9,319 bases of DNA from Propionibacteriaceae bacterium UBA4569 (GCA_002387005.1 DGKN01000212.1:8564-17882); one strand, 5' to 3'. Shown: positions 1-5,702, counted from the stretch's first letter. The notes: generated by a model from the sequence alone, not told the origin. Numbers and translations are program-made.

Positions 1-748
1 CCGCGTCGTAGGTCCAGTAGGCGAACTCACCCGAGGGCGCGAAATACGGCAGGACGACCGTTGTGACCAGGACGAAGACGACCGATCCGATGGCTGCCAG
101 GAAGACGGCGAGGCCGATCGTCCGTCCCCAACGCTGCGGAACGCCCGCGCGGGCATATCGCCAGGCCAGCAGTGCCCGGACCACGCCGAGCAGCAGCACG
201 ACCATGCCCATGTCCTCCCGCACCAGCAGTAGCGGCAGCGCTCCGAGCAGCAGGCGCCGGTCACTGCGCCGGTCGAGCCCGTCGAGCGCGATGGCCAGCA
301 GCGGCATCGCGAAGGCGATCTCATGGAAGTCGAAGTCGATCATCCGCTGCACCGGCCAGGCCAGCGCGTAGCCGAGCGTCACCACCAACGTCCGCCAGCC
401 GCCACCCAGATGTCGCCGCACGAAGCCGTGGACGACGGGGATGGAGGCGGCCACCAGCACGTCCTGCGCAAGGACGAGCATTCGGGGGTCGTCCCAGACC
501 CAGTACAGGGGCGCCAACAGCGCGAGGACCGGGTGGAAGTGGTCGCCGAGCAGGTTGTAGTTGTCGCCCTTGAGCGCGACATAGGGGGGGTTGAAGTGCG
601 AGTACTGCCGCACGGCCTGGTCGAAGATGCCCAGGTCGTAGCCGGCGGTGAGGAACTGCGGGTAGCGGGTCATCGTGTAGACGACGTAGAGCGCCAGCAC
701 AGCCAAGGTCAGCCACCAGACGCGGGGCACACGCGTGGACGGGGTCAC
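1..748 (-). CDS. DUF2079 family multi-pass membrane protein (partial, C-terminus off the window)
   Basis: I read 249 codons from a GTG start at 748; the gene continues past the left edge. The start is set by a GGAGGAGAG ribosome binding site just upstream. A hydrophobic segment near residues 11-25 (VWWLTLAVLALYVVY) is followed by GYDLGIFDQAV, GDNYNLLGDHFHP and LALLAPLYWVW, then DFHEIAFAMPLLAIALD and further hydrophobic stretches including MVVLLLGVVRALLAW. The YDLGIFDQ and GDHFHP blocks are hallmarks of DUF2079, a family of predicted integral membrane proteins with a fold like GT-C glycosyltransferases; its substrate is unknown. By analogy with GT-C enzymes it might transfer sugar from a lipid carrier on the outer face of the membrane, but that is inference. 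The right-hand neighbour is on the opposite strand, so there is no operon partner inside the window. The family call is firm; no function is claimed. Confidence 0.88.
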   Translation of the reverse strand, partial: MTPSTRVPRVWWLTLAVLALYVVYTMTRYPQFLTAGYDLGIFDQAVRQYSHFNPPYVALKGDNYNLLGDHFHPVLALLAPLYWVWDDPRMLVLAQDVLVAASIPVVHGFVRRHLGGGWRTLVVTLGYALAWPVQRMIDFDFHEIAFAMPLLAIALDGLDRRSDRRLLLGALPLLLVREDMGMVVLLLGVVRALLAWRYARAGVPQRWGRTIGLAVFLAAIGSVVFVLVTTVVLPYFAPSGEFAYWTYDA

Positions 749-1086
749 GGGCTCTCCTCCGATCGGGGCGGCGCCAGCCTAGCGGTACAGATGCTCCACA
801 ATTTTTCGGCCTGAGTTTCGTTGGAAGCAGACGCTGGGCTTTCCATTTACCCCACGTCGTGGCGCCGGCGACGAAATTTGATCGTGCACAAGGAATCGGG
901 CCGCACCTGTTCCGAGGAGTTGCGATCTGATCGACATGCCGTTGACTACGTACGATGCGCTGCATGATCGGTGCGAGCAGAGCCCGGCAGATCCAAAAGG
1001 AGGGGAATTTCCGAGCGGAACGGGTTGGGCCATTGTTCAAGCTGCCCGGCCCAGCCGCGTTGGCACCTGACCCCAACACACTGGTA
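749..1086. other. Intergenic stretch with no recognisable gene
   Basis: Roughly 340 bp between the divergent DUF2079 and cold-shock genes. It is less GC-rich than its surroundings in places (for example around 800-880). Reading frames that cross it, including a 252-codon minus-strand frame, have no recognisable motif and no good start signal. A strong AAAGGAGGGG (about 998-1007) has no start codon at usable spacing. A TGGGCC/GGCCCA inverted repeat (1026-1031 and 1048-1053) encloses CATTGTTCAAGC. A TTGACT at 942-947 resembles a -35 box but has no -10 at normal spacing. Confidence 0.5.
752..781 (-). promoter_or_regulatory. Possible -10 box and ribosome binding site of the DUF2079 gene
   Basis: Reading the minus strand, TAGGCT (776-781) fits the actinobacterial TANNNT -10 pattern and lies about 28 nt before the GTG start. 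GGAGGAGAG (752-760) is a strong ribosome binding site 3 nt before that start. No convincing -35 box is seen. The same TAGGCT hexamer stands before bioY. Confidence 0.35.
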
Positions 1087-1119
1087 GTGTCGACACAAGT
1101 TGTTGTACTTGTTTAGATC
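1087..1119 (+). promoter_or_regulatory. Palindromic promoter/operator region of the cold-shock gene
   Basis: Two palindromes overlap by two bases: a perfect 10-bp GTGTCGACAC (1087-1096) and an inverted repeat ACAAGT-N6-ACTTGT (1095-1112). TCGACA (1090-1095) matches the -35 consensus at five of six positions, and a weak -10-like TTAGAT (1113-1118) follows at 17 bp spacing. If this is the promoter, the mRNA leader would be about 110 nt, in keeping with the long leaders usual for cold-shock genes. The palindromes are directly visible; the promoter assignment is inference. Confidence 0.35.
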
Positions 1120-1136
1120 TTGCACGAGGTACCACC

Positions 1137-1189
1137 GGTCCCGCCGGACCTTGCTGGAGGGCGCAGGAGGACAACAGCCCCTCATGGGG
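1137..1189 (+). promoter_or_regulatory. Structured leader of the cold-shock gene (two short hairpins)
   Basis: Two small stem-loops lie between the putative promoter and the start codon: GGTCC-CGCC-GGACC (1137-1150) and CCCC-TCAT-GGGG (1178-1189). An AGGAGG lies between them (about 1165-1170). Such leaders are known to act as temperature-responsive elements in cold-shock mRNAs, but nothing here shows that this one does. Confidence 0.3.
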
Positions 1190-1233
1190 TCGTCACAATG
1201 GCGACTCCGCAACACATTAAGGAACACCGCATC

Positions 1234-1440
1234 ATGGCTACTGGCACCGTCAAGTGGTTCAACGCCGAAAAGGGTTTCGGCTTCATCGCTCCCGAGGATG
1301 GCTCGGCCGACGTGTTCGCGCACTACAGCGCGATCCAGACCAACGGCTTCAAGACGCTGAACGAGAACGACCGCGTCGAGTTCGAGGTCGTGCAGGGCCC
1401 CAAGGGCCTGCAGGCTGCTGACATCCGCGTCATCAACTGA
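1234..1440 (+). CDS. cspA: Cold-shock protein, CspA/CspB family
   Basis: A 68-residue single cold-shock domain, the usual length of the family. It begins [18 protein letters not shown], carrying the RNP1 nucleic-acid-binding motif KGFGFI (residues 13-18); RNP2 is VFAHYSAI (27-34). Proteins of this type bind single-stranded RNA and DNA in the cytoplasm and act as RNA chaperones. The ATG at 1234 is chosen because AAGGA (1219-1223) sits 10 nt upstream and the family starts exactly at MATGTVKW. An in-frame ATG at 1198 would add 12 residues ([12 protein letters not shown]) but has no ribosome binding site. Transcription is probably monocistronic: a palindromic region and leader lie upstream and a strong hairpin follows 14 nt after the stop. 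RNP2 has Ala where many bacterial members have Val (VFAH for VFVH), a common variant. The symbol is generic and does not identify a particular paralogue. Confidence 0.95.
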   Translation: MATGTVKWFNAEKGFGFIAPEDGSADVFAHYSAIQTNGFKTLNENDRVEFEVVQGPKGLQAADIRVIN

Positions 1441-1454
1441 CCCCCACTGTTCTC

Positions 1455-1491
1455 CAGGACGCCCGCCCGGTTCATCCGGGCGGGCGTCCTG
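1455..1491 (+). terminator. Strong hairpin terminator of the cold-shock gene
   Basis: A perfect 16-bp inverted repeat (1455-1470 and 1476-1491) with a TTCAT loop, very GC-rich. It starts 14 nt after the stop codon. There is no T-tract, as is common for high-GC actinobacterial terminators. It could also stop transcription arriving from the insertion sequence on the other side. Confidence 0.8.
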
Positions 1492-1573
1492 CTGTTGCGG
1501 CCGTGCCTGCGCGCCCGAACGCGTGTCCAGCGGGGCGCGATCGCCAACGCACCCCGCACCCGATGAACGCGCC

Positions 1574-1576
1574 CGG
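1574..1576. repeat. Target-site duplication, left copy (CGG)
   Basis: CGG precedes the left TG end and is repeated directly after the right CA end at 3075-3077. Three bases could match by chance in GC-rich DNA, but length and position fit IS3-family insertion. Confidence 0.6.
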
Positions 1577-1608
1577 TGCACGGAGTTTGTCAGCCTCGTG
1601 TTGGACAG
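1577..1608 (+). repeat. Left terminal inverted repeat of the IS element
   Basis: It begins TGCACGGAGTTTGTCAG and ends TTGGACAG. Compared with the reverse complement of the right end, the first 8 bases are identical, two differ, TTGTCA matches, and TTGGACAG matches at the inner edge after a 1-base length difference. Confidence 0.85.
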
Positions 1609-1634
1609 TTCTTGGTGCGAGGTGGGGGTGTGGG

Positions 1635-2066
1635 ATGCCGGGTGTTACGCCGAAGGGTTTCCGAAGGTTCACCAATGACGAGAAGCGGGAGTTCGTGCGG
1701 TTGTTGCACGAGGTCGAGTCCGTGCGTGGTGGGCGGGCCGCGTTGTTGCGGCGCTGGGGGGTGGACAAGTCCACGGTGCAGCGCTGGCTGGATGCTGAGC
1801 GAGAGGGCAGGCTGGGACCACAGGCCGAACGGACGAGGTGGAGCGTGGACAGTCGGGACCGGGCCCGGTTGGTGGCCCTGGAACGGGAGAACGAGCAGTT
1901 GCGCAAGCGGGTCGAGACCGCTGAGGCGGTGATGGCGATCATGGGAAAAGCGCACGAGCTGTTGCAGACAACGCTGGACGAGCAGAACGCCCAGCCAGAC
2001 GCGCCGAAGGCGTTGATGAGCCTGGAGGAGTACCAGGCCTGGCTCAAGCAGTACAGGGTGTGTTGA
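1635..2066 (+). CDS. IS3-like transposase OrfA (DNA-binding subunit)
   Basis: 143 residues. The N-terminal part contains a helix-turn-helix (about residues 34-53, RAALLRRWGVDKSTVQRWLD), and a charged coiled coil follows (about 76-103, containing ALERENEQLRKRVETAEAV). This is the usual OrfA layout of IS3-family elements, where it binds the terminal inverted repeats and oligomerises through the coil. The ATG at 1635 has GAGGTGG about 10 nt upstream; an upstream in-frame extension to 1503 would start outside the element, so it is rejected. The stop overlaps the GTG of OrfB by 7 nt (GTGTTGA). OrfB lies in the -1 frame relative to OrfA, as in the family, yet I see no A-rich slippery run at the overlap, so coupled reinitiation may make OrfB instead of, or as well as, a frameshift fusion. 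Confidence 0.85.
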   Translation: MPGVTPKGFRRFTNDEKREFVRLLHEVESVRGGRAALLRRWGVDKSTVQRWLDAEREGRLGPQAERTRWSVDSRDRARLVALERENEQLRKRVETAEAVMAIMGKAHELLQTTLDEQNAQPDAPKALMSLEEYQAWLKQYRVC

Positions 2067-3061
2067 TCGAGGCTGTGGAGGCGCTCCATCGGGGCGGTTG
2101 GTCCTGGGCGCGGGCGTGCCGGACGGTCGGGCTGCCCCGTTCGACGTTCTACGACCGGCTGCACCGTGGCCCCGTCGACCCAGCTCGCCGCAGTCGCTGC
2201 GGGTCTCGGCAGCCGGCTGCATTGGACGACCAGGAACGCGCGGCAGTCATCGCCGAACTGACCGAGGAGGACCATGCCGAGTTGTCAGTGGTCCAGACCT
2301 ATTGGCGCGCGTTCGACGCGGGCCGAGTGGCCATGTCGTTGTCGAGTTTCTACCGGGTCGCCCGCGCGGAGGGGCTGGTTGGTGACCGGCGCCGCGGCGG
2401 GCATGGTTCCGGGCTCAAGGGGTCGGGGCGGGCCAAGCCGGTGGTCGCCGCGACCGGCGTGAACCAGTTGTGGTCCTGGGACATCTCGGAGTTGCCGGGC
2501 CCCGGAAGGCGCCGGTTCCACCTGTTCCTCGCGATCGACGTGTTCTCCCGCTACCCGGTCGCCTGGCGGGTCGAGACAACCACCTCACGAGGCCACGCAG
2601 TGGACATGTTCACCCACGCCTTCGCCCAGCACGGGCTACCCGCCACGCTGCACTCTGACAATGGCGCTGCGATGCGCAGCCATGACCTGGCCGACCTGCT
2701 CGCAGACACGGTCACCGCGTCGTTCTCAAGACCACATGTCAGCGACGACAACCCCTTCAGCGAAGCCCTGTTCAAGACGATCAAGTATGACCTCGCCATG
2801 CCCGACCACTTCGACGACCTCGACCACGCCCGCCACTGGATCAACGCCTACCTCGACGGCTACGCCCGCAACCACCGTCACAGCGGCATCGGGCACTACA
2901 CCCCCGAACAGGTCTTCACCGGCCAAGCAGCCCGGGCCCAAGCAGCCCGGCAAGCCCACCTCGACGCCTACCACCAAGCCCATCCAGAACGCTTCCGCAA
3001 ACCACCCAAAGCCCCAGCCCTACCCGCCCCCACCGGCATCAACCTGTCCAAAGCAGCTTGA
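2060..3061 (+). CDS. IS3-like transposase OrfB (DDE integrase catalytic subunit)
   Basis: 333 residues from a GTG that overlaps the OrfA stop. A small HTH-like segment near residues 14-34 (WSWARACRTVGLPRSTFYDRL) precedes a retroviral-integrase-type core at about 134-270. The catalytic triad is visible: D141 in WSWDISEL, D200 in LHSDNGAAM and E235 in NPFSEALFKTIKY, with the last two 35 positions apart, as expected for this superfamily. It would catalyse cutting and strand transfer of the element's ends. The C-terminal tail (about 285-333) is rich in Ala, His and Pro and runs into the right terminal repeat. No frameshift or internal stop is seen, so the enzyme may be active. The superfamily is certain; IS3-family placement rests on the OrfA/OrfB architecture and the TG...CA ends. 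Confidence 0.9.
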   Translation: MLIEAVEALHRGGWSWARACRTVGLPRSTFYDRLHRGPVDPARRSRCGSRQPAALDDQERAAVIAELTEEDHAELSVVQTYWRAFDAGRVAMSLSSFYRVARAEGLVGDRRRGGHGSGLKGSGRAKPVVAATGVNQLWSWDISELPGPGRRRFHLFLAIDVFSRYPVAWRVETTTSRGHAVDMFTHAFAQHGLPATLHSDNGAAMRSHDLADLLADTVTASFSRPHVSDDNPFSEALFKTIKYDLAMPDHFDDLDHARHWINAYLDGYARNHRHSGIGHYTPEQVFTGQAARAQAARQAHLDAYHQAHPERFRKPPKAPALPAPTGINLSKAA

Positions 3062-3074
3062 CAACTTCCGTGCA
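3044..3074 (-). repeat. Right terminal inverted repeat of the IS element
   Basis: Read on the minus strand it begins TGCACGGAAGTTGTCAAG and ends TTTGGACAG, pairing with the left end. It overlaps the last codons and stop of OrfB (LSKAA-stop), so the transposase gene runs into its own terminus, a compact arrangement usual for IS3-like elements. Confidence 0.85.
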
Positions 3075-3077
3075 CGG
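3075..3077. repeat. Target-site duplication, right copy (CGG)
   Basis: CGG directly after the right end of the element, matching 1574-1576. Confidence 0.6.
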
Positions 3078-3123
3078 GTGGTGTTGACGAGCTGGCGGCG
3101 GCGATGACCGTCTCGACGGGCAT

Positions 3124-3163
3124 GGCGTTCAGGCTGGTGGCGTTCAGGCTGGTGGCGTTCAGG
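3124..3163 (+). repeat. 15-bp tandem direct repeat, about 2.7 copies
   Basis: GGCGTTCAGGCTGGT occurs at 3124-3138 and 3139-3153, followed by a 10-base partial copy GGCGTTCAGG (3154-3163) and a diverged GTTCAGG at 3171-3177. The unit length keeps the frame (AFRLV). It lies upstream of the lyase start, so copy number could alter the leader or promoter of that gene. Confidence 0.85.
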
Positions 3164-3227
3164 GGTCGGAGTTCAGGAAGTGGACCCCCGAGCGACCTAC
3201 GGCGAGCCAGCTGCGCAGAATGGGACG

Positions 3228-4403
3228 GTGACCGACTTCACCTCGATGACCCCTGACCAGCTGCGCGCCCGTGGTTCGCAGAAGTGGAACAACTACCCCG
3301 CCGACGTGATCCCGCTGTGGGTCGCGGAGATGGACTTCCCCATGGCGCCCGCGGTCACCGAGGCGATCCACGCGACTGTCGCTGCCGACGGCTTCGGCTA
3401 TGCCGTGAAGACCCAGGAACTGCCCTCGGCCTTTGCCGCCTTCGCCGCCCGTCGTCTGGACCAGCACATCGACCCACAGCTGACCACGATCATCCCGGAC
3501 GTGCTGACCGGCGTCGTACTCGCGATCCAGGCCCACTCACCCGCTGGCAGCCCGGTCGTCGTCCCCACCCCGAGCTACATGCCCTTCCTTGCCATCCCGG
3601 GTGAGCTGGGCCGCGACCTCGTCCCGGTGCCGCTGGTCGAGCACACCGAGGCCTCCGATGCCCACCTCCGCTGGACCCTCGACCTGGCCGGCATCGACGC
3701 CGCCTTCGCCGCCGGTGCCCGGACGCTGATCCTCTGCCAGCCCTACAACCCGGTTGGGCGGATGTTCACTCCCGACGAGCTGCGGGCGCTGTCAGAGGTC
3801 GTCGACCGGCACGGCGCCTGGGTGGTCTCGGACGAGATCCACGCCCCGCTGACGGTGCCCGGGGTGCGCCACGTCGGATACGCGGGGGTCAGCGACATCG
3901 CCGCCAGCCACTGCTCGACCATCACCAGCGCGTCCAAGAGCTTCACGATGCCCGGCCTGCCCTGCGCCACCATCACCCACCACACCGAACAGGCCAACGA
4001 GCAGTGGACGACCAATGCCCCGGCCGGACGGATCTACGGCGCCACCACGCTGGGCATCAACGCGAACATCGCCGCCTTCACCCGGGGCGACGAATGGCTG
4101 GACGGCGCGATGGCGCAGGTGGCGGAGAACTCCGCGACGCTGTCAGCCTGGCTGGCCGAGCACGCGCCCCAGACCCGCTACCTCCCCGGAGAGGCCACCT
4201 ACTTCGCGTGGATCGACTGGCGAGAGTGCGGGCTGGGCGATGCCCCGGCCGAGTGGTTCCTGGAGCACGCCAAGGTATGGATGAACTCCGGGCCGGCCTT
4301 CGGCGAGGTGGGCAAGGGCTTCAGCCGGTTGAACCTGGCGACGACCCCGGCCATCCTGTCCGACGCTCTCGGACGGATGGCCGAAGCCCTCGCCTCCCGC
4401 TGA
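3228..4403 (+). CDS. malY: MalY/PatB-family PLP-dependent C-S lyase (putative cystathionine beta-lyase)
   Basis: 391 residues when started at the GTG at 3228 (VTDFTSMTPDQLRARGSQKW), matching the roughly 390-residue MalY family. An in-frame GTG at 3180 would add 16 residues and has a ribosome binding site too close to use well, so 3228 is preferred. The protein has the fold type I aminotransferase layout: LWVAEMDFPMAPAV near the N-terminus, PYNPVGRMF (N174), SDEIHAPL (D202, pairing with the PLP ring nitrogen), SASKSFTMPGL with the Schiff-base lysine K237, and FSRLNLAT with the substrate-carboxylate arginine R367. Family members cleave cystathionine or cysteine to homocysteine or sulfide plus pyruvate and ammonia in the cytoplasm; some also regulate transcription. 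No methionine or cysteine genes adjoin it, so the substrate is open. A small hairpin overlaps its stop codon. Family call firm, substrate moderate. Confidence 0.9.
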   Translation: MTDFTSMTPDQLRARGSQKWNNYPADVIPLWVAEMDFPMAPAVTEAIHATVAADGFGYAVKTQELPSAFAAFAARRLDQHIDPQLTTIIPDVLTGVVLAIQAHSPAGSPVVVPTPSYMPFLAIPGELGRDLVPVPLVEHTEASDAHLRWTLDLAGIDAAFAAGARTLILCQPYNPVGRMFTPDELRALSEVVDRHGAWVVSDEIHAPLTVPGVRHVGYAGVSDIAASHCSTITSASKSFTMPGLPCATITHHTEQANEQWTTNAPAGRIYGATTLGINANIAAFTRGDEWLDGAMAQVAENSATLSAWLAEHAPQTRYLPGEATYFAWIDWRECGLGDAPAEWFLEHAKVWMNSGPAFGEVGKGFSRLNLATTPAILSDALGRMAEALASR

Positions 4404-4717
4404 GCCCTCGAAGGGCTCGAGGCCAGGCTCGTGTCGAAGGGACCGATCGTGTACAGGCCCTGGCACCGGTTCGCGGTCACCCGGCGCTTGGTCGTGCCGT
4501 CGTCCACGTAGTTGCTGGACTCCCGGAGTCCGTCGTCAGAGATGAGCGCGAGGGCGGCGATCCACCAGGTGCGGCGGCGCGTGGCGGCCACGGGGTGCTC
4601 GAAGGTGACGGGTTCGCCATCGAGGTCGAGCGCATGGCGGTCGAAGGCCTGGCGGAAGAGCTCCTCCTCGCGGGAGAAGTCGTCCTCGACCAGGGAGGAG
4701 TTGGTCTTGTGGTTCAT
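4199..4717 (-). pseudogene. Probable eroded anti-sigma-like membrane protein gene
   Basis: The ATG at 4717 overlaps the stop of the upstream sigma-like gene (ATGA), a coupling typical of sigma/anti-sigma pairs. The reading frame gives 172 residues. The first part (EEELFRQAFDRHALDLDGEPV, then ATRRRTWWIAALALI at 45-59) resembles the cytoplasmic start and transmembrane entry of small actinobacterial anti-sigma partners. The hydrophobic run is only about 10 residues and breaks into a charged stretch (SDDGLRESSNYVDDGTTKRR), and the last third is low-quality sequence running about 205 nt antisense into the lyase gene. I read this as a gene with an internal deletion and a lost stop; an intact protein of unknown type cannot be excluded. 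No zinc-binding HxxxCxxC motif of ZAS anti-sigma factors is present. Partner identity is inferred from position. Confidence 0.4.
4402..4418 (+). terminator. Small hairpin at the end of the C-S lyase gene
   Basis: GAGCCCT-CGA-AGGGCTC forms a perfect 7-bp stem with a 3-nt loop, overlapping the TGA stop (4401-4403). It has no T-tract. The stem is palindromic and also lies inside the antisense reading frame, so it could serve converging transcripts. TCGAAGGG recurs at 4434-4441. Confidence 0.45.
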
Positions 4718-4998
4718 CGCTGCGCCTCCAGCTGGGTGCGAAGTTTGGCGAGTGCCCGGTGCACACGTGACCGGGCCGTCGCCTCGGGGATCTCGAGGGT
4801 GCGCGCAATGTCCGCGAAGGAGCAGTCCTCCCGGAAGCGCAGCACCACACACGCGCGCTGATGCGGGGAAAGGCCCTCGCACGGGCGCCACGCCAGGTCG
4901 GCGTCGACGTGGGAGTCAGTGAAGTCGGGGACGGGATCACCCACCGGACGACTCCTTCGTTGCAGTTTCCGGCCAGCGGAACCCATCCTTGCGTCCAC
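4714..4998 (-). CDS. Truncated SigE-like ECF sigma factor: region 4 only
   Basis: 94 residues from a GTG at 4998 with GGGAGG spaced a few nt upstream. Residues 42-90 (EGLSPHQRACVVLRFREDCS, then FADIARTLEIPEATARSRVHRALAKL) are a clear sigma-70 region 4, the helix-turn-helix that reads the -35 box. The first 40 residues look like the linker after region 2 (KLQRRSRPVGDPVPD). Normal ECF sigma factors have about 160-190 residues; region 2, which binds core RNA polymerase and melts the -10 box, is missing. The same frame upstream reaches a TAG within about 40 nt, so no longer protein can be read here. Possibilities are a decayed gene, a region-4-only protein acting as a modulator, or a sequencing fault upstream. 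It is transcribed divergently from bioY and coupled to the small gene that follows. Confidence 0.65.
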   Translation of the reverse strand: MDARMGSAGRKLQRRSRPVGDPVPDFTDSHVDADLAWRPCEGLSPHQRACVVLRFREDCSFADIARTLEIPEATARSRVHRALAKLRTQLEAQR

Positions 4999-5012
4999 CT
5001 GCGCCTCCCTGG

Positions 5013-5041
5013 TGCGAAAACCGCCGTCGGGGCACTAGGCT
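5013..5041 (+). promoter_or_regulatory. bioY: Possible bioY promoter
   Basis: TAGGCT (5036-5041) fits the TANNNT -10 pattern and lies 50 nt before the bioY ATG. The -35 region (around 5013-5018, TGCGAA) is poor. A start near 5048 would place the operator palindrome right at and after +1, suiting repression. Confidence 0.3.
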
Positions 5042-5050
5042 CGCCCCGAA

Positions 5051-5065
5051 TTGAACACTGTTCAA
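5051..5065. promoter_or_regulatory. Candidate BioQ operator (perfect palindrome) upstream of bioY
   Basis: TTGAAC-ACT-GTTCAA is a perfect inverted repeat with 6-bp arms and 3-bp spacer, ending 25 nt before the bioY start. BioQ, a TetR-family repressor of biotin genes in Corynebacterium and Mycobacterium, binds palindromes of the TGAAC-N3-GTTAC type. The match in form, together with its place before a biotin importer, supports a biotin-responsive operator. It could equally affect the divergent sigma-like gene. No bioQ gene is in the window. Confidence 0.65.
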
Positions 5066-5090
5066 GCCCACTCACCAGGAAGCAGAAACA

Positions 5091-5702
5091 ATGAGCCGCC
5101 GCAGCCCCGCCACAGACCTCGCCCTCATCGCTGTCTTCGCGGCACTGATCGCCGCCGTCACGGTCTTCGTGCCGGGCTTCAACGTGGCCGGCAGCACCGT
5201 CCCGATCACACTGCAGACCCTGGTGATCGGTCTGACCGGTCTGGTGCTCGGCCCCTGGCGCGGTTTCCTCGCCACCCTGCTCTACCTGGTGATCGGCTTC
5301 GCTGGACTGCCGGTATTCGCTCAGGGCGCCGCAGGCCTGTCGGTGCTGCGCAGGGGTTCAGCCGGCTACCTGCTCTCGTTCCCGATCTACGCCCTGGTCG
5401 TCGGCGCCCTGGCCTACGCCTACCTGCGCCGCGGCCGCGCCGGAAACCCCGTCCGGGCAGCCATCGCGCTCTTCCTGGCCGGGATCATCGGTTCGATCCT
5501 GATCGTGCACCCCATGGGCATCGTCGGCATGGACATGAACATCGCCAACATGAGCTTCGGTGCCGCCGTCAAGGCCGACCGCCTGTACTGGCCGGGCGAC
5601 CTGGTCAAGACCGTCGTCGCCGCGCTGGTCGCTCTGGCCGTGCACCGCGCCTTCCCGTGGTTGAGCCTGGGCCGTTCCAGCGTGAGCGTGACCAACCGTT
5701 GA
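5091..5702 (+). CDS. bioY: Biotin transporter substrate-binding subunit BioY (ECF S component)
   Basis: 203 residues, all-helical membrane protein with about six hydrophobic segments. Family motifs are visible: VPITLQTL (37-44), GFAGLPVF (69-76) followed by AQGAAGLSVL, GSAGYLLSFP (89-98), HPMGIVGMDM and YWPGDLVKTVVAALVA (166-181). BioY binds biotin with high affinity in the membrane and takes it up alone or, faster, with an ECF energising module. The ATG at 5091 has AGGAAG (5077-5082) at 8 nt spacing. A BioQ-like palindrome lies upstream, so expression is probably shut down when biotin is plentiful. The stop TGA overlaps the TTG of the next gene. No biotin synthesis genes are seen here, so the operon is an import-only unit within this window. 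Confidence 0.96.
   Translation: MSRRSPATDLALIAVFAALIAAVTVFVPGFNVAGSTVPITLQTLVIGLTGLVLGPWRGFLATLLYLVIGFAGLPVFAQGAAGLSVLRRGSAGYLLSFPIYALVVGALAYAYLRRGRAGNPVRAAIALFLAGIIGSILIVHPMGIVGMDMNIANMSFGAAVKADRLYWPGDLVKTVVAALVALAVHRAFPWLSLGRSSVSVTNR

Larger units (their letters stand above)
1577..3074 (+). mobile_element. Complete IS3-family-like insertion sequence (1498 bp)
   Basis: The element is bounded by imperfect terminal inverted repeats of about 31 bp that begin TGCACGGA and end at GGACAG. It carries two overlapping orfs, OrfA (HTH plus coiled coil) and OrfB (DDE integrase). The ends are TG...CA, as usual for the IS3 family. A 3-bp CGG flanks both sides (1574-1576 and 3075-3077), consistent with the 3-5 bp duplications of the family and with recent, undecayed insertion. 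Both orfs are open, so it may still be active. It landed just past the cold-shock terminator and about 150 bp before the lyase gene, so no gene is evidently disrupted. I do not assign a named IS or subgroup. Confidence 0.87.
3075..3227 (+). other. Spacer between the IS element and the C-S lyase gene, with a possible gene remnant
   Basis: About 150 bp without a clear gene. One plus-strand frame reads VDELAAAMTVSTGMAFRLVAF from about 3083, faintly like the helix-turn-helix stretch of larger actinobacterial proteins. It then dissolves into the 15-bp tandem repeat, and an in-frame TGA at 1563-1565 lies upstream once the IS is removed. It may be the eroded tail of a lost gene, but this is weak. 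Confidence 0.2.

Noticed and set aside
321..1079. A 252-codon minus-strand frame across the intergenic region and DUF2079 gene
   Set aside because: No recognisable motif, Arg/Ala/Pro-rich as expected of an out-of-frame shadow of high-GC coding DNA; the DUF2079 frame is the convincing one.
1945..1950. Short A-run in orfA as a frameshift slippery site
   Set aside because: GAAAAG is too short and lies over 100 nt before the OrfA/OrfB overlap, although the frame is compatible.
3180..3227. Upstream GTG as the start of the C-S lyase
   Set aside because: The ribosome binding site would be only about 3 nt from the codon, and the family N-terminus and length fit the GTG at 3228 better.
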